From the NCBI GenBank assembly GCA_009991955.1, contig JAACWS010000011.1, positions 21,751 to 85,750 on the forward strand: DNA of 64,000 bases, in the 5' to 3' direction. This document shows, piece by piece, positions 8,456 to 16,495 of this stretch (position 1 is the first letter of the stretch; each line of letters begins with the position of its first letter). Under the pieces are notes generated by a model. That model had not been told where the DNA came from. It searched no databases and saw only the letters and a program-made list of their open reading frames with translations. The DNA comes from Spirochaetales bacterium. Its GTDB lineage: Bacteria; Spirochaetota; Spirochaetia; DSM-27196; Salinispiraceae. A program made the translations under genes and the position numbers.

Positions 8456-10003
8456 TCAGAAAGGAAAAATCATCGCATCAGTTTTAAGGGCTTGTGAGTA
8501 TACCTTAGGAGACAAAGGACCTCGGGCGACAACTTCCCGACCCAACACCCTCGAAAGCAAAAGAATGCCGTAGGTGCTCTGGTACCGAATTAACAGCCCC
8601 ACAGCATCATCCATATCTTCCGAATACACATGGACATCTTCCCACCCAAGAGCATCGTTGTCTCGGGCCACCAGGGTACGTAAGGGGAAATTTTTGTGCT
8701 TATAGGTGCAATACCATTCTTTTCCTAATCGCGAAGGTCTGTATTCTCCGATGTTCGCCAGATATCCGTAGATATGGAAAAAGGGTACAAATACAGGACT
8801 ATTGCCTGACAGGGCAGAAAGGCCCCAGAAGTCTCGGATTTCCCGAGATAGGGCAATTTCTATCCTTGTCCCAGCACCTGGATGGGACAGAAAAGATACA
8901 GTACCACCCAAAAGTTTCTCGCCATACCACCTCATCATAGGAATTCCAAGCCCCCGTCCCGACCATTCGTTAGATGACTCGTTCGGTTTACTGGTTTGGC
9001 TTTCTTGTACCATTCCACGGCCATCATCTTCTAGGGTCACCAATAGAGTATCGGGCATAAGAGTAAAACAAAGGTCGATGACACCGGTTTCTTGTTTCCC
9101 TAGGAATTTCCGTTCATCGGGCTTTTCAATTCCGTGGGTAATAGCGTTCCTTAATCCTTGAAAGAGGAGTCCTTTTAGGGTATCGCCTGTGTGGGCTGGT
9201 AGTTCAAGTTCGCCGTATACCGTGGTATGAACGAACTTTCCTTGATCGGTTGCGATCGTTTTAGAAAACTCCGCGATATCGTTGCGAAAGGACAAGAATT
9301 CAAATGGATTTTCGGTCCCTTCACCTTGAGGACCATCTAAATCGATAGCCGTTTCGAGGAACAAAAACCGCTCGTACCCGATCTCGTCTTGAGATATCAG
9401 TCGGATGAGAGCCACCGGGGCTACAAATTTTTGATTCGGCAGCCCCAGGGCTCCTAGACCAAAAAACACACCCGACTGGAGAGTAATTAAGACCCCTACT
9501 TCCTTTTCAATCTTACTTTGAAGGTTTTGAAACCGTAGTCCGAGTATATCGGTTTTCCCCGGGCTCCCTTGGTAAATCAGGGTGTAAAACACATAACCCC
9601 TCGATAACAAACGACTTACATGATCTTTTTCTTCAGAAGAGAGCCCAAGATAAAGGTCACGGAATGTAGGGCATTTCCCCTCAACGAAGTTTGATTCTGA
9701 CTGTGGAAACCCTTCATCTCTTACTATTTCTTTACCTTCAAAAGATTTTGAAAGAATCTGGAGTTCTTCTTCAATTCCTCCAATCGAGCCTTTCTGCGCC
9801 GATTCCCTATCGTTAAGAAGCAAAAGAGCCTCAAGTCGGTGGATCGATTCTCCAGCAAGCGGGAACCCACCTTGTAAAGCAAGGGTCTTAAGGGAGTGGG
9901 TGTGACGAGATAACTCACTGAAACCGTTGGTAGTTTGAACTGTATGACGAATTGAGGAAATTAGATCTTCTACATCCTTTTGAAGACGTTTGGACTGGGT
10001 CAT
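8456..10003 (-). CDS. Divergent CheA-like histidine kinase (HPt-like, HATPase_c and CheW-like regions)
   Basis: Seen: residues 28-62 look like an HPt domain with a candidate phospho-acceptor His36 (HTHSLKTLALQGG ... HRLEALL). A CheA-type ATPase follows, with N-box GLRNAITHGIEKPDERKFLG (Asn286, His290), G1 DDGRGM at 326-331 and G2 GRGLGI at 349-354. The last ~115 residues resemble the CheW-like regulatory domain (GLLIRYQSTYGILLL, VLGREVV). At 515 aa it is shorter than CheA, and the middle region (110-240) is poorly conserved. It lies 10 nt after a SwrB-like gene at the distal end of the flagellar operon, without cheY or cheX. Inference: a CheA paralogue wired to motility. Whether it phosphorylates is unknown. 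Confidence 0.78.
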   Translation of the reverse strand: MTQSKRLQKDVEDLISSIRHTVQTTNGFSELSRHTHSLKTLALQGGFPLAGESIHRLEALLLLNDRESAQKGSIGGIEEELQILSKSFEGKEIVRDEGFPQSESNFVEGKCPTFRDLYLGLSSEEKDHVSRLLSRGYVFYTLIYQGSPGKTDILGLRFQNLQSKIEKEVGVLITLQSGVFFGLGALGLPNQKFVAPVALIRLISQDEIGYERFLFLETAIDLDGPQGEGTENPFEFLSFRNDIAEFSKTIATDQGKFVHTTVYGELELPAHTGDTLKGLLFQGLRNAITHGIEKPDERKFLGKQETGVIDLCFTLMPDTLLVTLEDDGRGMVQESQTSKPNESSNEWSGRGLGIPMMRWYGEKLLGGTVSFLSHPGAGTRIEIALSREIRDFWGLSALSGNSPVFVPFFHIYGYLANIGEYRPSRLGKEWYCTYKHKNFPLRTLVARDNDALGWEDVHVYSEDMDDAVGLLIRYQSTYGILLLSRVLGREVVARGPLSPKVYSQALKTDAMIFPF

Positions 10004-10013
10004 CTTGGACCTT

Positions 10014-10505
10014 TCACCTCCGAGTAAGGGCCAAAATAAGCTCTATTTCGCCAATTGACATTCCAGTTTTTTCTGATACCTCTGACAGTTCGAGACCTTG
10101 AAGTACCAGTTGAGAAACCTGACGTTTTTTTTGCTCCCGGGGGTCAAGGGGTTCTTCTTCCAGTTTCGGAGCCCTCGGTTGATTGTAGAGAGGTTGCCCA
10201 GGAGATCGTTCTCTGCGACGAAGAATCTCGGCTTCATCTTGTAAACGACCAAGATCATCTTCCGCTTGCCTTATAACGTACTCAACCTTAGTTGATAGCG
10301 AGCGCAAACTGTCAAGTTTACTCTCGAGGAGCTGAATGTTTCGTTCGGTAGTGTGGTTCAGTTCGGTAATTATAGTTCCTACTTCTTTTTCTACTCTATC
10401 GAGGAATGCTCCTTGGTTGTAGGTCTTGTCTACTTTTCTCTTGAGGAAATAGTACAAGATGACCATTGAGCCGGAGTTAAGGGCAAACAATAGCAAAAAA
10501 TCCAT
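10014..10505 (-). CDS. SwrB-like membrane-anchored coiled-coil protein (DUF6115-like)
   Basis: 163 residues: one N-terminal transmembrane helix (about 2-21), a charged coiled coil (about 30-100), a proline-containing linker, and a C-terminal helix-turn-helix-like segment (SQLVLQGLELSEVSEKTGMS followed by IGEIELILAL). This architecture and ending resemble SwrB of Bacillus, which follows sigD and promotes flagellar basal-body maturation; here the gene also lies downstream of the sigma-28 gene. The resemblance is from motif memory, not from a search. It is probably membrane-associated and acts in flagellar assembly. Confidence 0.72.
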   Translation of the reverse strand: MDFLLLFALNSGSMVILYYFLKRKVDKTYNQGAFLDRVEKEVGTIITELNHTTERNIQLLESKLDSLRSLSTKVEYVIRQAEDDLGRLQDEAEILRRRERSPGQPLYNQPRAPKLEEEPLDPREQKKRQVSQLVLQGLELSEVSEKTGMSIGEIELILALTRR

Positions 10506-10520
10506 AAGATGGTCCCTTCC

Positions 10521-10862
10521 TCAGGTAGAGATATCGACACGATTCCCAAGATCAGGATCGCGAAAAGGATCTTCGGCCTTCTCTTCTTCATCCTCGTCTT
10601 CGGTTCGTTTTTTTGCTGAATGATACGAGCCACCGGACCCCGATGAGTGATCATCCCGATCAACTCTTCGAGGCTTTTGCGCTCCTTCATCCAACTCTTC
10701 AGCTTTGTTCACCCGCTCTTCTTGTTGGGCACTTTTTTCGGCAATTTCCTTCCCCGCGACCTGTTGGGCATGGTGACTTGCTTCGTGAATGGCCGCCTGT
10801 TGTTTACTTATTTCGTTCAGTCGTCCAAAGAGATTTTGCAAATCGATCGGTCGAAGGGACAT
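10521..10862 (-). CDS. Small hydrophilic protein of the flagellar operon, function unknown
   Basis: 113 residues, with no signal or membrane segment. The N-terminus MSLRPIDLQNLFGRLNEISK is followed by a Gln/Glu/Ala-rich helix, a Ser/Gly- and Asp/Glu-rich disordered tail, and the ending DPDLGNRVDIST. A similar plan (RPIDLQ start, DxIDI-type end) occurs, as I recall, in small proteins next to fapA in clostridial flagellar operons. The start is set by ATGGAGGCATC just before ATG at 10862; a longer frame reaching 10934 would run into fapA and lacks a ribosome site. It overlaps nothing and sits between fapA and the SwrB-like gene. Confidence 0.7.
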   Translation of the reverse strand: MSLRPIDLQNLFGRLNEISKQQAAIHEASHHAQQVAGKEIAEKSAQQEERVNKAEELDEGAQKPRRVDRDDHSSGSGGSYHSAKKRTEDEDEEEKAEDPFRDPDLGNRVDIST

Positions 10863-10887
10863 GATGCCTCCATTTTTGTAGCGGTGT

Positions 10888-12825
10888 TTAGCCCTTGTCC
10901 AGACCAAACTCCTTTTCATCTTCGGTCTCAGCAAAGCGAGTCACTTTGACCAGGCCATTTTCATACACAAAGGTAACAGCCTTGAACTCGTTTCGTACCT
11001 CCAAAGGTGCATCTTTAATGAGAACCTTGACACCCGGGAAGACCCGTGCCGAGGCGGAAATTTTTCCGTTACTTTTAAGTTCTGCAAGATACGATTCGGT
11101 ATCCTTAATTTCGTCACTAACCTCTTCGATAGAGTTAACAATTTCATTTTTCTGGCTAATAAGATTTCTTAGGAAGGTTTCTTTCTCGGGGGTGAGTTCT
11201 TTCTTTACCTTCTTTGCTTTTTCAAGCGTCAAGATATTAAGTTTTATTTCTTCGAGGCTTTTGTCATCCGCGGCTTTTCGGGCCTGAAGCTCCTCCAGCT
11301 TGGATTTGGTTTTTGGATCGTTTCCAACTTCGAGCAGAGTCTCCATCCCCGCTATTGAGCCCAGGGTTTTTGCAGTAATAATTTCGCTGGCCCGGAGATT
11401 CCCCCCGACAATACTTGCCCGCTTTCCACGACAGATAATTTTTTTATCGCTATTGACCATCGAGTTGATGATGCCGTCGCTTACTACGACGTACCCGCTA
11501 GCTTCTACGTTCGAGTTTTCTATAAACTTTGACCATATTGACCCTCCAGCCCGTACCTGGCCCGAGCTCTTACCGTTAATTCCCTGGCGTACGATAATAT
11601 CCCCTTCTGCGTCGAGTTCGCATCGCCCAACGCTGCCGAGTATTTCGATATTACCCGCTGCTTTGACAGCGAAGCCATCTTCTACGCTCCCCTTTACAAC
11701 AACCGAGCCAAGGAAAAGGATATTTCCACTTTTAAGGTCAACATTCCCGTTAACCATGTAGACTGGTTCTACGGTGATTCTTCCTCCGATAAGCAGTACT
11801 TGACCATTTGCAGAGGCCAGGGCTTGGGAACCGTCATTTGAGAGCTTAACGTTGTTTCCAATTTCAAGGGCTGCAGGCTTACCATCCTTCGCAGGAAGGG
11901 CCTTTCCGGTTACCGTATGACCATTGGCGCCTCGTTTTGGCGGTACTAATTTCGCCAATACTTGGCCCTCAACTACGTTATTAATCTTGTTCAACTCTTT
12001 GTAGTCGACCTTTCCATCGATCTCTTTGAGGCGAATCTTGCTGGTTTCGGTTTCGAAGTTGAAAACGATACGTCCATCATCGCCGTTTTCGGGTTTTTGA
12101 CCTTGGGCCACCAGTAGCCGTTCATTATACGGTGGAGTTGCAGCGATGTTTTCGATATCTTCTTCTAAATGACCATAAACAACATTATTCGCTCTGAGAA
12201 ATGCGATGATATCCTCCGCCCGAGGATCTGCGCCCCTTGGTCCCGGGGGACGAATCATGATGTAAGCCTTCATTTCGTAATCGACGATCTCGATGGTGAT
12301 GAGGGCATCTTCTAAAGAATTATGGTCATAGGCGCCGATGGGTACAAATTCATCATCCGCTCGCTTCAGGATCTTGCCCACCAGCGCCTTGTCATAGGTG
12401 CCGTGGAAACGATTGGCTATTGCCTCGTACACTTGTCGCTCGGTTACCCGAGCACCACCCTTGAGTGGAGGAGAAACTCGAAGCATAAGACCAACCTCGT
12501 CTTTGCGAATAAAGAATTTTCCATCGACTGGAGCTTCCTCATCGTCATCAAAACTCATGTCTCCAAAGGACTCTTCGTGTAAGGCTTCTACCCCCGCCGC
12601 TTTATAGGCGAGAATTATTGTAGGCTTCTTACCGACTCCAAACATACCTTTGTTGCCTGGATCAAGAATTTCGTAGTCGATCTTTTTAATCCCAAGGCCC
12701 AACTCTATAGAAGCTTGTTGCAACGCTTCTTCTAGACTATCGGCAGACACATTTATGAACTTTTGTGAACGCCCTTCATCAAGTTTTCCCTGCATAAATT
12801 TTTGAATTTCTTGAAAAGTAACCAT
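10888..12825 (-). CDS. fapA: FapA-family protein (DUF342) with N-terminal Jag-like domain
   Basis: 645-residue cytoplasmic protein. The first ~75 residues resemble a Jag-N domain (SADSLEEALQQASIELGLGI, then GNKGMFGVGKKP). A DUF342 region with repeated beta-helix-like segments follows (YMVNGNVDLKSGNILFLGSV, GNIEILGSVGRCELDAEGDI). A long coiled coil (about 510-590) and a short C-terminal beta part complete it. FapA proteins are linked to flagellar assembly and polar localisation in other bacteria. It starts 3 nt after fliA. The precise biochemical role is not established. Confidence 0.85.
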   Translation of the reverse strand: MVTFQEIQKFMQGKLDEGRSQKFINVSADSLEEALQQASIELGLGIKKIDYEILDPGNKGMFGVGKKPTIILAYKAAGVEALHEESFGDMSFDDDEEAPVDGKFFIRKDEVGLMLRVSPPLKGGARVTERQVYEAIANRFHGTYDKALVGKILKRADDEFVPIGAYDHNSLEDALITIEIVDYEMKAYIMIRPPGPRGADPRAEDIIAFLRANNVVYGHLEEDIENIAATPPYNERLLVAQGQKPENGDDGRIVFNFETETSKIRLKEIDGKVDYKELNKINNVVEGQVLAKLVPPKRGANGHTVTGKALPAKDGKPAALEIGNNVKLSNDGSQALASANGQVLLIGGRITVEPVYMVNGNVDLKSGNILFLGSVVVKGSVEDGFAVKAAGNIEILGSVGRCELDAEGDIIVRQGINGKSSGQVRAGGSIWSKFIENSNVEASGYVVVSDGIINSMVNSDKKIICRGKRASIVGGNLRASEIITAKTLGSIAGMETLLEVGNDPKTKSKLEELQARKAADDKSLEEIKLNILTLEKAKKVKKELTPEKETFLRNLISQKNEIVNSIEEVSDEIKDTESYLAELKSNGKISASARVFPGVKVLIKDAPLEVRNEFKAVTFVYENGLVKVTRFAETEDEKEFGLDKG

Positions 12826-12828
12826 TTT

Positions 12829-13614
12829 CTACATGATACCTTTTCTCACATTCGTGAGTTTTGCCTTGAGTCGCATAATTGCCTTTGTATGTAATTGACT
12901 TACTCGAGACTCGGTAACTTCAAGCACCTTTCCTATTTCCTTCAAGGTAAGGTCTTCGTAATAGTACAATACCAGTACTTTCTTTTCTTTATCCGGTAAT
13001 TCTTGAATCGCTTGTACTATCACCCGCTTAATTTCTTCTTTTTCGACGATAGTATCGGGATTCAAATTTTGGGGACTCTCTATGCTATCGGCAATCGAGA
13101 CCTTATCGTTATCGTCTCCGGTATACCACACGTCATTCAAGGATAGTATCGATGTTCCCGAAACCTTCATCATAGCTTTCTCGAAATCTTTATTATTCAT
13201 TCCGAGTTCTTTTGCTATCTCCGAGTCTGTCGCCGATCGACCGAGCGAGGACTCAAGTTTCCGTACGGCTTCTTCTATCTCTCGACCTTTTTGTCGAACC
13301 GAGCGTGGTACCCAGTCGATCGAACGAAGCTCGTCGAATATTGCGCCTCTAATACGAGTAACCGCATAGGTTTTGAACTTCACGTGTTTCTCGGGATCAA
13401 ACTTCTCAATCGCGTCGAAAAGTCCGAAGACCCCGTATCCCACCAAGTCATCGAACTCTACATTCTGAGGCATTCCTACAGCAACCTTCCCGGCTACGTA
13501 CTTAACCAGAGGCGCGTATTGTTTAATGAGGGATTCCCGAATAGAAGGATTCTTCGTCTTCTTATAGTCCTTCCACAACTCAAGTTCATCTTTCTCGGTT
13601 AGCTGCTCAGCCAT
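12829..13614 (-). CDS. fliA: RNA polymerase sigma-28 factor FliA/WhiG type
   Basis: Sigma factor for late flagellar genes. The 261 residues show region 2 ([58 protein letters not shown]), region 3 ([20 protein letters not shown]) and region 4 with its helix-turn-helix ([20 protein letters not shown]). No sigma-54 features and no anti-sigma gene in the window. Its position near the end of the class of hook-basal-body genes fits a hierarchy in which it later drives flagellin and chemotaxis genes elsewhere. Confidence 0.95.
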   Translation of the reverse strand: MAEQLTEKDELELWKDYKKTKNPSIRESLIKQYAPLVKYVAGKVAVGMPQNVEFDDLVGYGVFGLFDAIEKFDPEKHVKFKTYAVTRIRGAIFDELRSIDWVPRSVRQKGREIEEAVRKLESSLGRSATDSEIAKELGMNNKDFEKAMMKVSGTSILSLNDVWYTGDDNDKVSIADSIESPQNLNPDTIVEKEEIKRVIVQAIQELPDKEKKVLVLYYYEDLTLKEIGKVLEVTESRVSQLHTKAIMRLKAKLTNVRKGIM

Positions 13615-13623
13615 ACAAGTTCC

Positions 13624-14313
13624 TTATGTCGCCTTTTTTAGGGCCGTGGAGATTGCTTTCGCAATAATCTGGGGGTCCATCGTCTCTGGTAGCCCCGCAG
13701 AACCTGACCTTTTCGAACGCCCTGAGTTTGTACTTACCGGTTCTCCTTCTTCGAGGGTGCCTTCGGTATCATTATTTTCTTTTGTCGAACTCACAAAACT
13801 CGATTCAAATCCGGCGATATCCGGAAGATTATCCCCGGAAGCATCGCTTCCTTCATCGCCAAAAAATTCCGCTGAATTTCCACTATGTTCCAGAGATTCT
13901 CCCAAACTTACTGCAGAAACTCTCTCTTCGACTACCTCTTCCACTACCTGGGACAAACTAGAATCCCCCGTAAAAAGATTACCATCTTCTTGATCATCTT
14001 GGCCAAGGGATTCAACACCCCCATCCTCATCTTGAATCAAAATGTTAACTCGCTGTCTCGTTCTTTGGACATTTCCTTCCCCCGAATCTTCAGGCCCCCC
14101 TAAGTCACTAGCAGGTCTTCCACTCGCGGGCACGTCTAACAGTTCAGGAAGGAATCGCCTTACCAAGAAAGTAACGAAAAAACTACCAACTCCAAAAATG
14201 AGAGCACTAACTAGAGCTCGTAAAAAAACTGTCACAAGAGTATTACCCGAAATGAAGCCTAACATTAGGGCTAGTACAAAAGTAATACCCGATCCAAATA
14301 CGGTAATTTTCAC
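13624..14313 (-). CDS. Membrane protein of unknown function between flhG and fliA
   Basis: I do not recognise a named family. From the GTG start the 229 residues begin with two hydrophobic stretches (about 3-20 and 24-46), then RRFLPELLD and a long acidic, Ser/Glu/Asp-rich tail that is probably disordered (GVESLGQDDQEDGNLF, FGDEGSDASGD), ending with a short helix (DPQIIAKAISTALKKAT). The GTG is preceded by GAAAGGA at 6 nt. An upstream ATG at 14412 would add 33 residues and overlap flhG, and is less likely. A protein in this position also occurs, from memory, in Treponema. Confidence 0.72.
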   Translation of the reverse strand: MKITVFGSGITFVLALMLGFISGNTLVTVFLRALVSALIFGVGSFFVTFLVRRFLPELLDVPASGRPASDLGGPEDSGEGNVQRTRQRVNILIQDEDGGVESLGQDDQEDGNLFTGDSSLSQVVEEVVEERVSAVSLGESLEHSGNSAEFFGDEGSDASGDNLPDIAGFESSFVSSTKENNDTEGTLEEGEPVSTNSGRSKRSGSAGLPETMDPQIIAKAISTALKKAT

Positions 14314-14392
14314 AAAAAATCCTTTCTCTGCTCCCGTCCTCCAGGATTCTCTTTTTCCCAGTGTACCCTGAACGGCAGGAATCTTCCAGGTT

Positions 14393-15259
14393 TCATTCCC
14401 CCGTACCTCCAAATAGTTTCTTCAAGAACCGGGTAATTCCCCCACCTTCTCTATACTCAACTTTTTCTAGCCTACTAACTATTTGGTGTATACATGCTGT
14501 TGCCTTGCCCTTAGGATCTACTACCGAAAAAGGTTTTTGTTTTAACACAGCCTGCTGTACCATTGGGTCTTCGTAGACATATCCCAGATAGTCTACCTTG
14601 AGGTTAAGGAATTGACTGGCAATATTAATGACTCGTTCGGCTACTTTTTTTCCTTCGGTTACAGATTTTACACGGTTTACTATTAACTTTAGACCCATAC
14701 CGTTCGACTCAATTTCGGTGGCGATAATTTTAATAATTCCGTAAGCATCGGTGATAGCCGTTGGCTCCGGGGTCGTGATAATAATCGCTTCGTCCGCCGC
14801 GGCCACAAACGATAACACGTTATTTGAAACTCCCGCAGAAGTGTCGATAATTATGACGTCTGCACTCGAAAGTTCGCTTAACTCCTGGATGAAATTATTC
14901 CTTTCATCGTCGGTCAGATTGGCAATTTTCGAGAAGCCGCTAGCCCCCGCAACTATTTGAATTCCATAGTTTGTGTCCATGATGATATCTTTCATGGTCT
15001 TTTGTTTACGAATCAAATGATACAGATTGTACTTGGGAATAATTCCTAAAACGACGTTGACATTTGCTAATCCTAGGTCCGCATCCATGAGGATGACTTT
15101 TTTGCCTATTTTTGCGTAGGCGAGGGCGAGGTTTGTAGAAATATTCGTCTTTCCTACCCCTCCCTTCCCACTTGCTATGGTGATGATTCGGGTACGAGAT
15201 TTCCCCCCTTGAGGATTTTGTTTCATTATTTCCCGTAGGGCTTCAGCTTGATCTGCCAT
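14393..15259 (-). CDS. flhG: MinD/ParA-family ATPase FlhG (YlxH)
   Basis: Membrane-associated P-loop ATPase that, with FlhF, sets flagellar number and position. The deviant Walker A motif GKGGVGKT is at 31-38, preceded by RTRIITIAS; the switch regions VILMDADLGLANVNVVLG and VIIIDTSAGVS follow. The 288 residues include a short N-terminal tail (DQAEALREIMKQ) of the kind that stimulates the FlhF GTPase, and a basic/amphipathic C-terminus (ITRFLKKLFGG) suited to membrane binding. Its start abuts the flhF stop. Confidence 0.94.
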   Translation of the reverse strand: MADQAEALREIMKQNPQGGKSRTRIITIASGKGGVGKTNISTNLALAYAKIGKKVILMDADLGLANVNVVLGIIPKYNLYHLIRKQKTMKDIIMDTNYGIQIVAGASGFSKIANLTDDERNNFIQELSELSSADVIIIDTSAGVSNNVLSFVAAADEAIIITTPEPTAITDAYGIIKIIATEIESNGMGLKLIVNRVKSVTEGKKVAERVINIASQFLNLKVDYLGYVYEDPMVQQAVLKQKPFSVVDPKGKATACIHQIVSRLEKVEYREGGGITRFLKKLFGGTGE

Positions 15260-16495
15260 TTATTGCTCCGTTTTTTTGTTAGAATGCCGTTCTTCTAGGG
15301 CACTACGATTCATTTTGAAACCCTCAAGATTTATAAGAAGTTGTACAACCTCAGCCCTTTGAATGTCGTGAGGCACCGACTGGCCATTTGTCATGAAGGA
15401 TAAGGTCTTTCCTTTTTCCCAAAGGGAACTGACAATGGCTCCAACCTTGCTAGTCTCATCGAGTTTCGTAATAATAACCGATTGATAGCCGAAAGGTTCA
15501 AACTGTTGCAGTATCTCTAACATGTCCGAACATTTCGTGGTTGCACTCATTGCCAAGTGCACCTCTGCCGATGCTCCCGCAGAAGCCAAGAGGGCTTTCA
15601 TTTTTCCGAGGGTTGCGTAGTCTTTGGGACTTTTTCCTATGGTATCGATAAAAATGACGTCGGCGTCGGAGTAAAGGTCCAAGTATTTTCGTAGGTCTGA
15701 AGAACTCTCGACCGCGGAGACGGGTATTTCCATAATTTGGCCGTAGGTTTCGATTTGTTGCCGAGCACCGATACGATAGTTGTCGATAGTGAGAATTCTT
15801 ACTTCTTTTCGACGTTTGGGTCCAGGAGATGCATTTTCTCCCTGTTCGATTCCTAGCCGATGCATTGCCGCCAGTTTGGCTATTGTGGTTGTTTTTCCGA
15901 CCCCCGTCGGACCAACTAGAATAAAGACATTAGGCTGTTCTGGTTTTCGTAGGGTGTGAATACAAATTGCATCACCTATCCACTCGATAACTTTCTGATG
16001 TACAACCTCGGTGTCCTGGAGGGTTTCTACGGACAGTTCCCGCCGCAGTCTTTGAAGAATATCCTGAGAAAACTTCCGACTAAATTCGTTGTCTTGAAGG
16101 AGGTCTTGAATCTCTTTAAATAGTGGCTGTTCGTGGGACATCCCGTTGGAGTAGTGTTTTTGGCTCTCGACGGCAACCTTGAGTTCCCTTAGTTCTTTAA
16201 GCAAGGTGTCTTGGACAGGGTCTTTTTTGCCGACGGTTTCGAGGATTTTTTTCTTTTCTTCGTGAAAGTCACCGGGTGCCGGACGTTTCATCAAGGGTTC
16301 TTTTGTAATGTAACCATGAACCTCGATCATATCCCTGGGAAATAGGCCCAAGAATCCACCGACCCGAGTTTTCTTCTGGGTTAGTACCTTTGCTCTTTCG
16401 CCGTACTGGCTCAGTATTCGTTCGTGGGCTTCTCGATATGATGCTGCTTGCTCGATGAAGTACTCGTACTTACTACCCGTGGTGTGTTGGTTCAT
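15260..16495 (-). CDS. flhF: SRP-type GTPase FlhF
   Basis: Signal-recognition-particle family GTPase that helps place the flagellar basal body at the cell pole. Residues 1-65 form the basic B domain (LTQKKTRVGGFLGLFPRDMI). The N domain is followed by the G domain with GPTGVGKT at 195-202, KEVRILTIDNYRIGARQQ and VIFIDTIGKSPKD (here ThrIleGlyLys replaces the usual DTAGR-type wording), and VIITKLDETSKVG. Length (411 aa) is normal. It overlaps flhA by 4 nt and is followed at once by flhG. Confidence 0.95.
   Translation of the reverse strand: MNQHTTGSKYEYFIEQAASYREAHERILSQYGERAKVLTQKKTRVGGFLGLFPRDMIEVHGYITKEPLMKRPAPGDFHEEKKKILETVGKKDPVQDTLLKELRELKVAVESQKHYSNGMSHEQPLFKEIQDLLQDNEFSRKFSQDILQRLRRELSVETLQDTEVVHQKVIEWIGDAICIHTLRKPEQPNVFILVGPTGVGKTTTIAKLAAMHRLGIEQGENASPGPKRRKEVRILTIDNYRIGARQQIETYGQIMEIPVSAVESSSDLRKYLDLYSDADVIFIDTIGKSPKDYATLGKMKALLASAGASAEVHLAMSATTKCSDMLEILQQFEPFGYQSVIITKLDETSKVGAIVSSLWEKGKTLSFMTNGQSVPHDIQRAEVVQLLINLEGFKMNRSALEERHSNKKTEQ

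Noticed and set aside
13624..14412. ATG start at 14412 for the membrane protein between flhG and fliA
   Set aside because: A GGAGG lies upstream, but it is also the coding end of flhG. The extra 33 residues look non-conserved, and the GTG at 14313 has a good ribosome site directly before the membrane segment.
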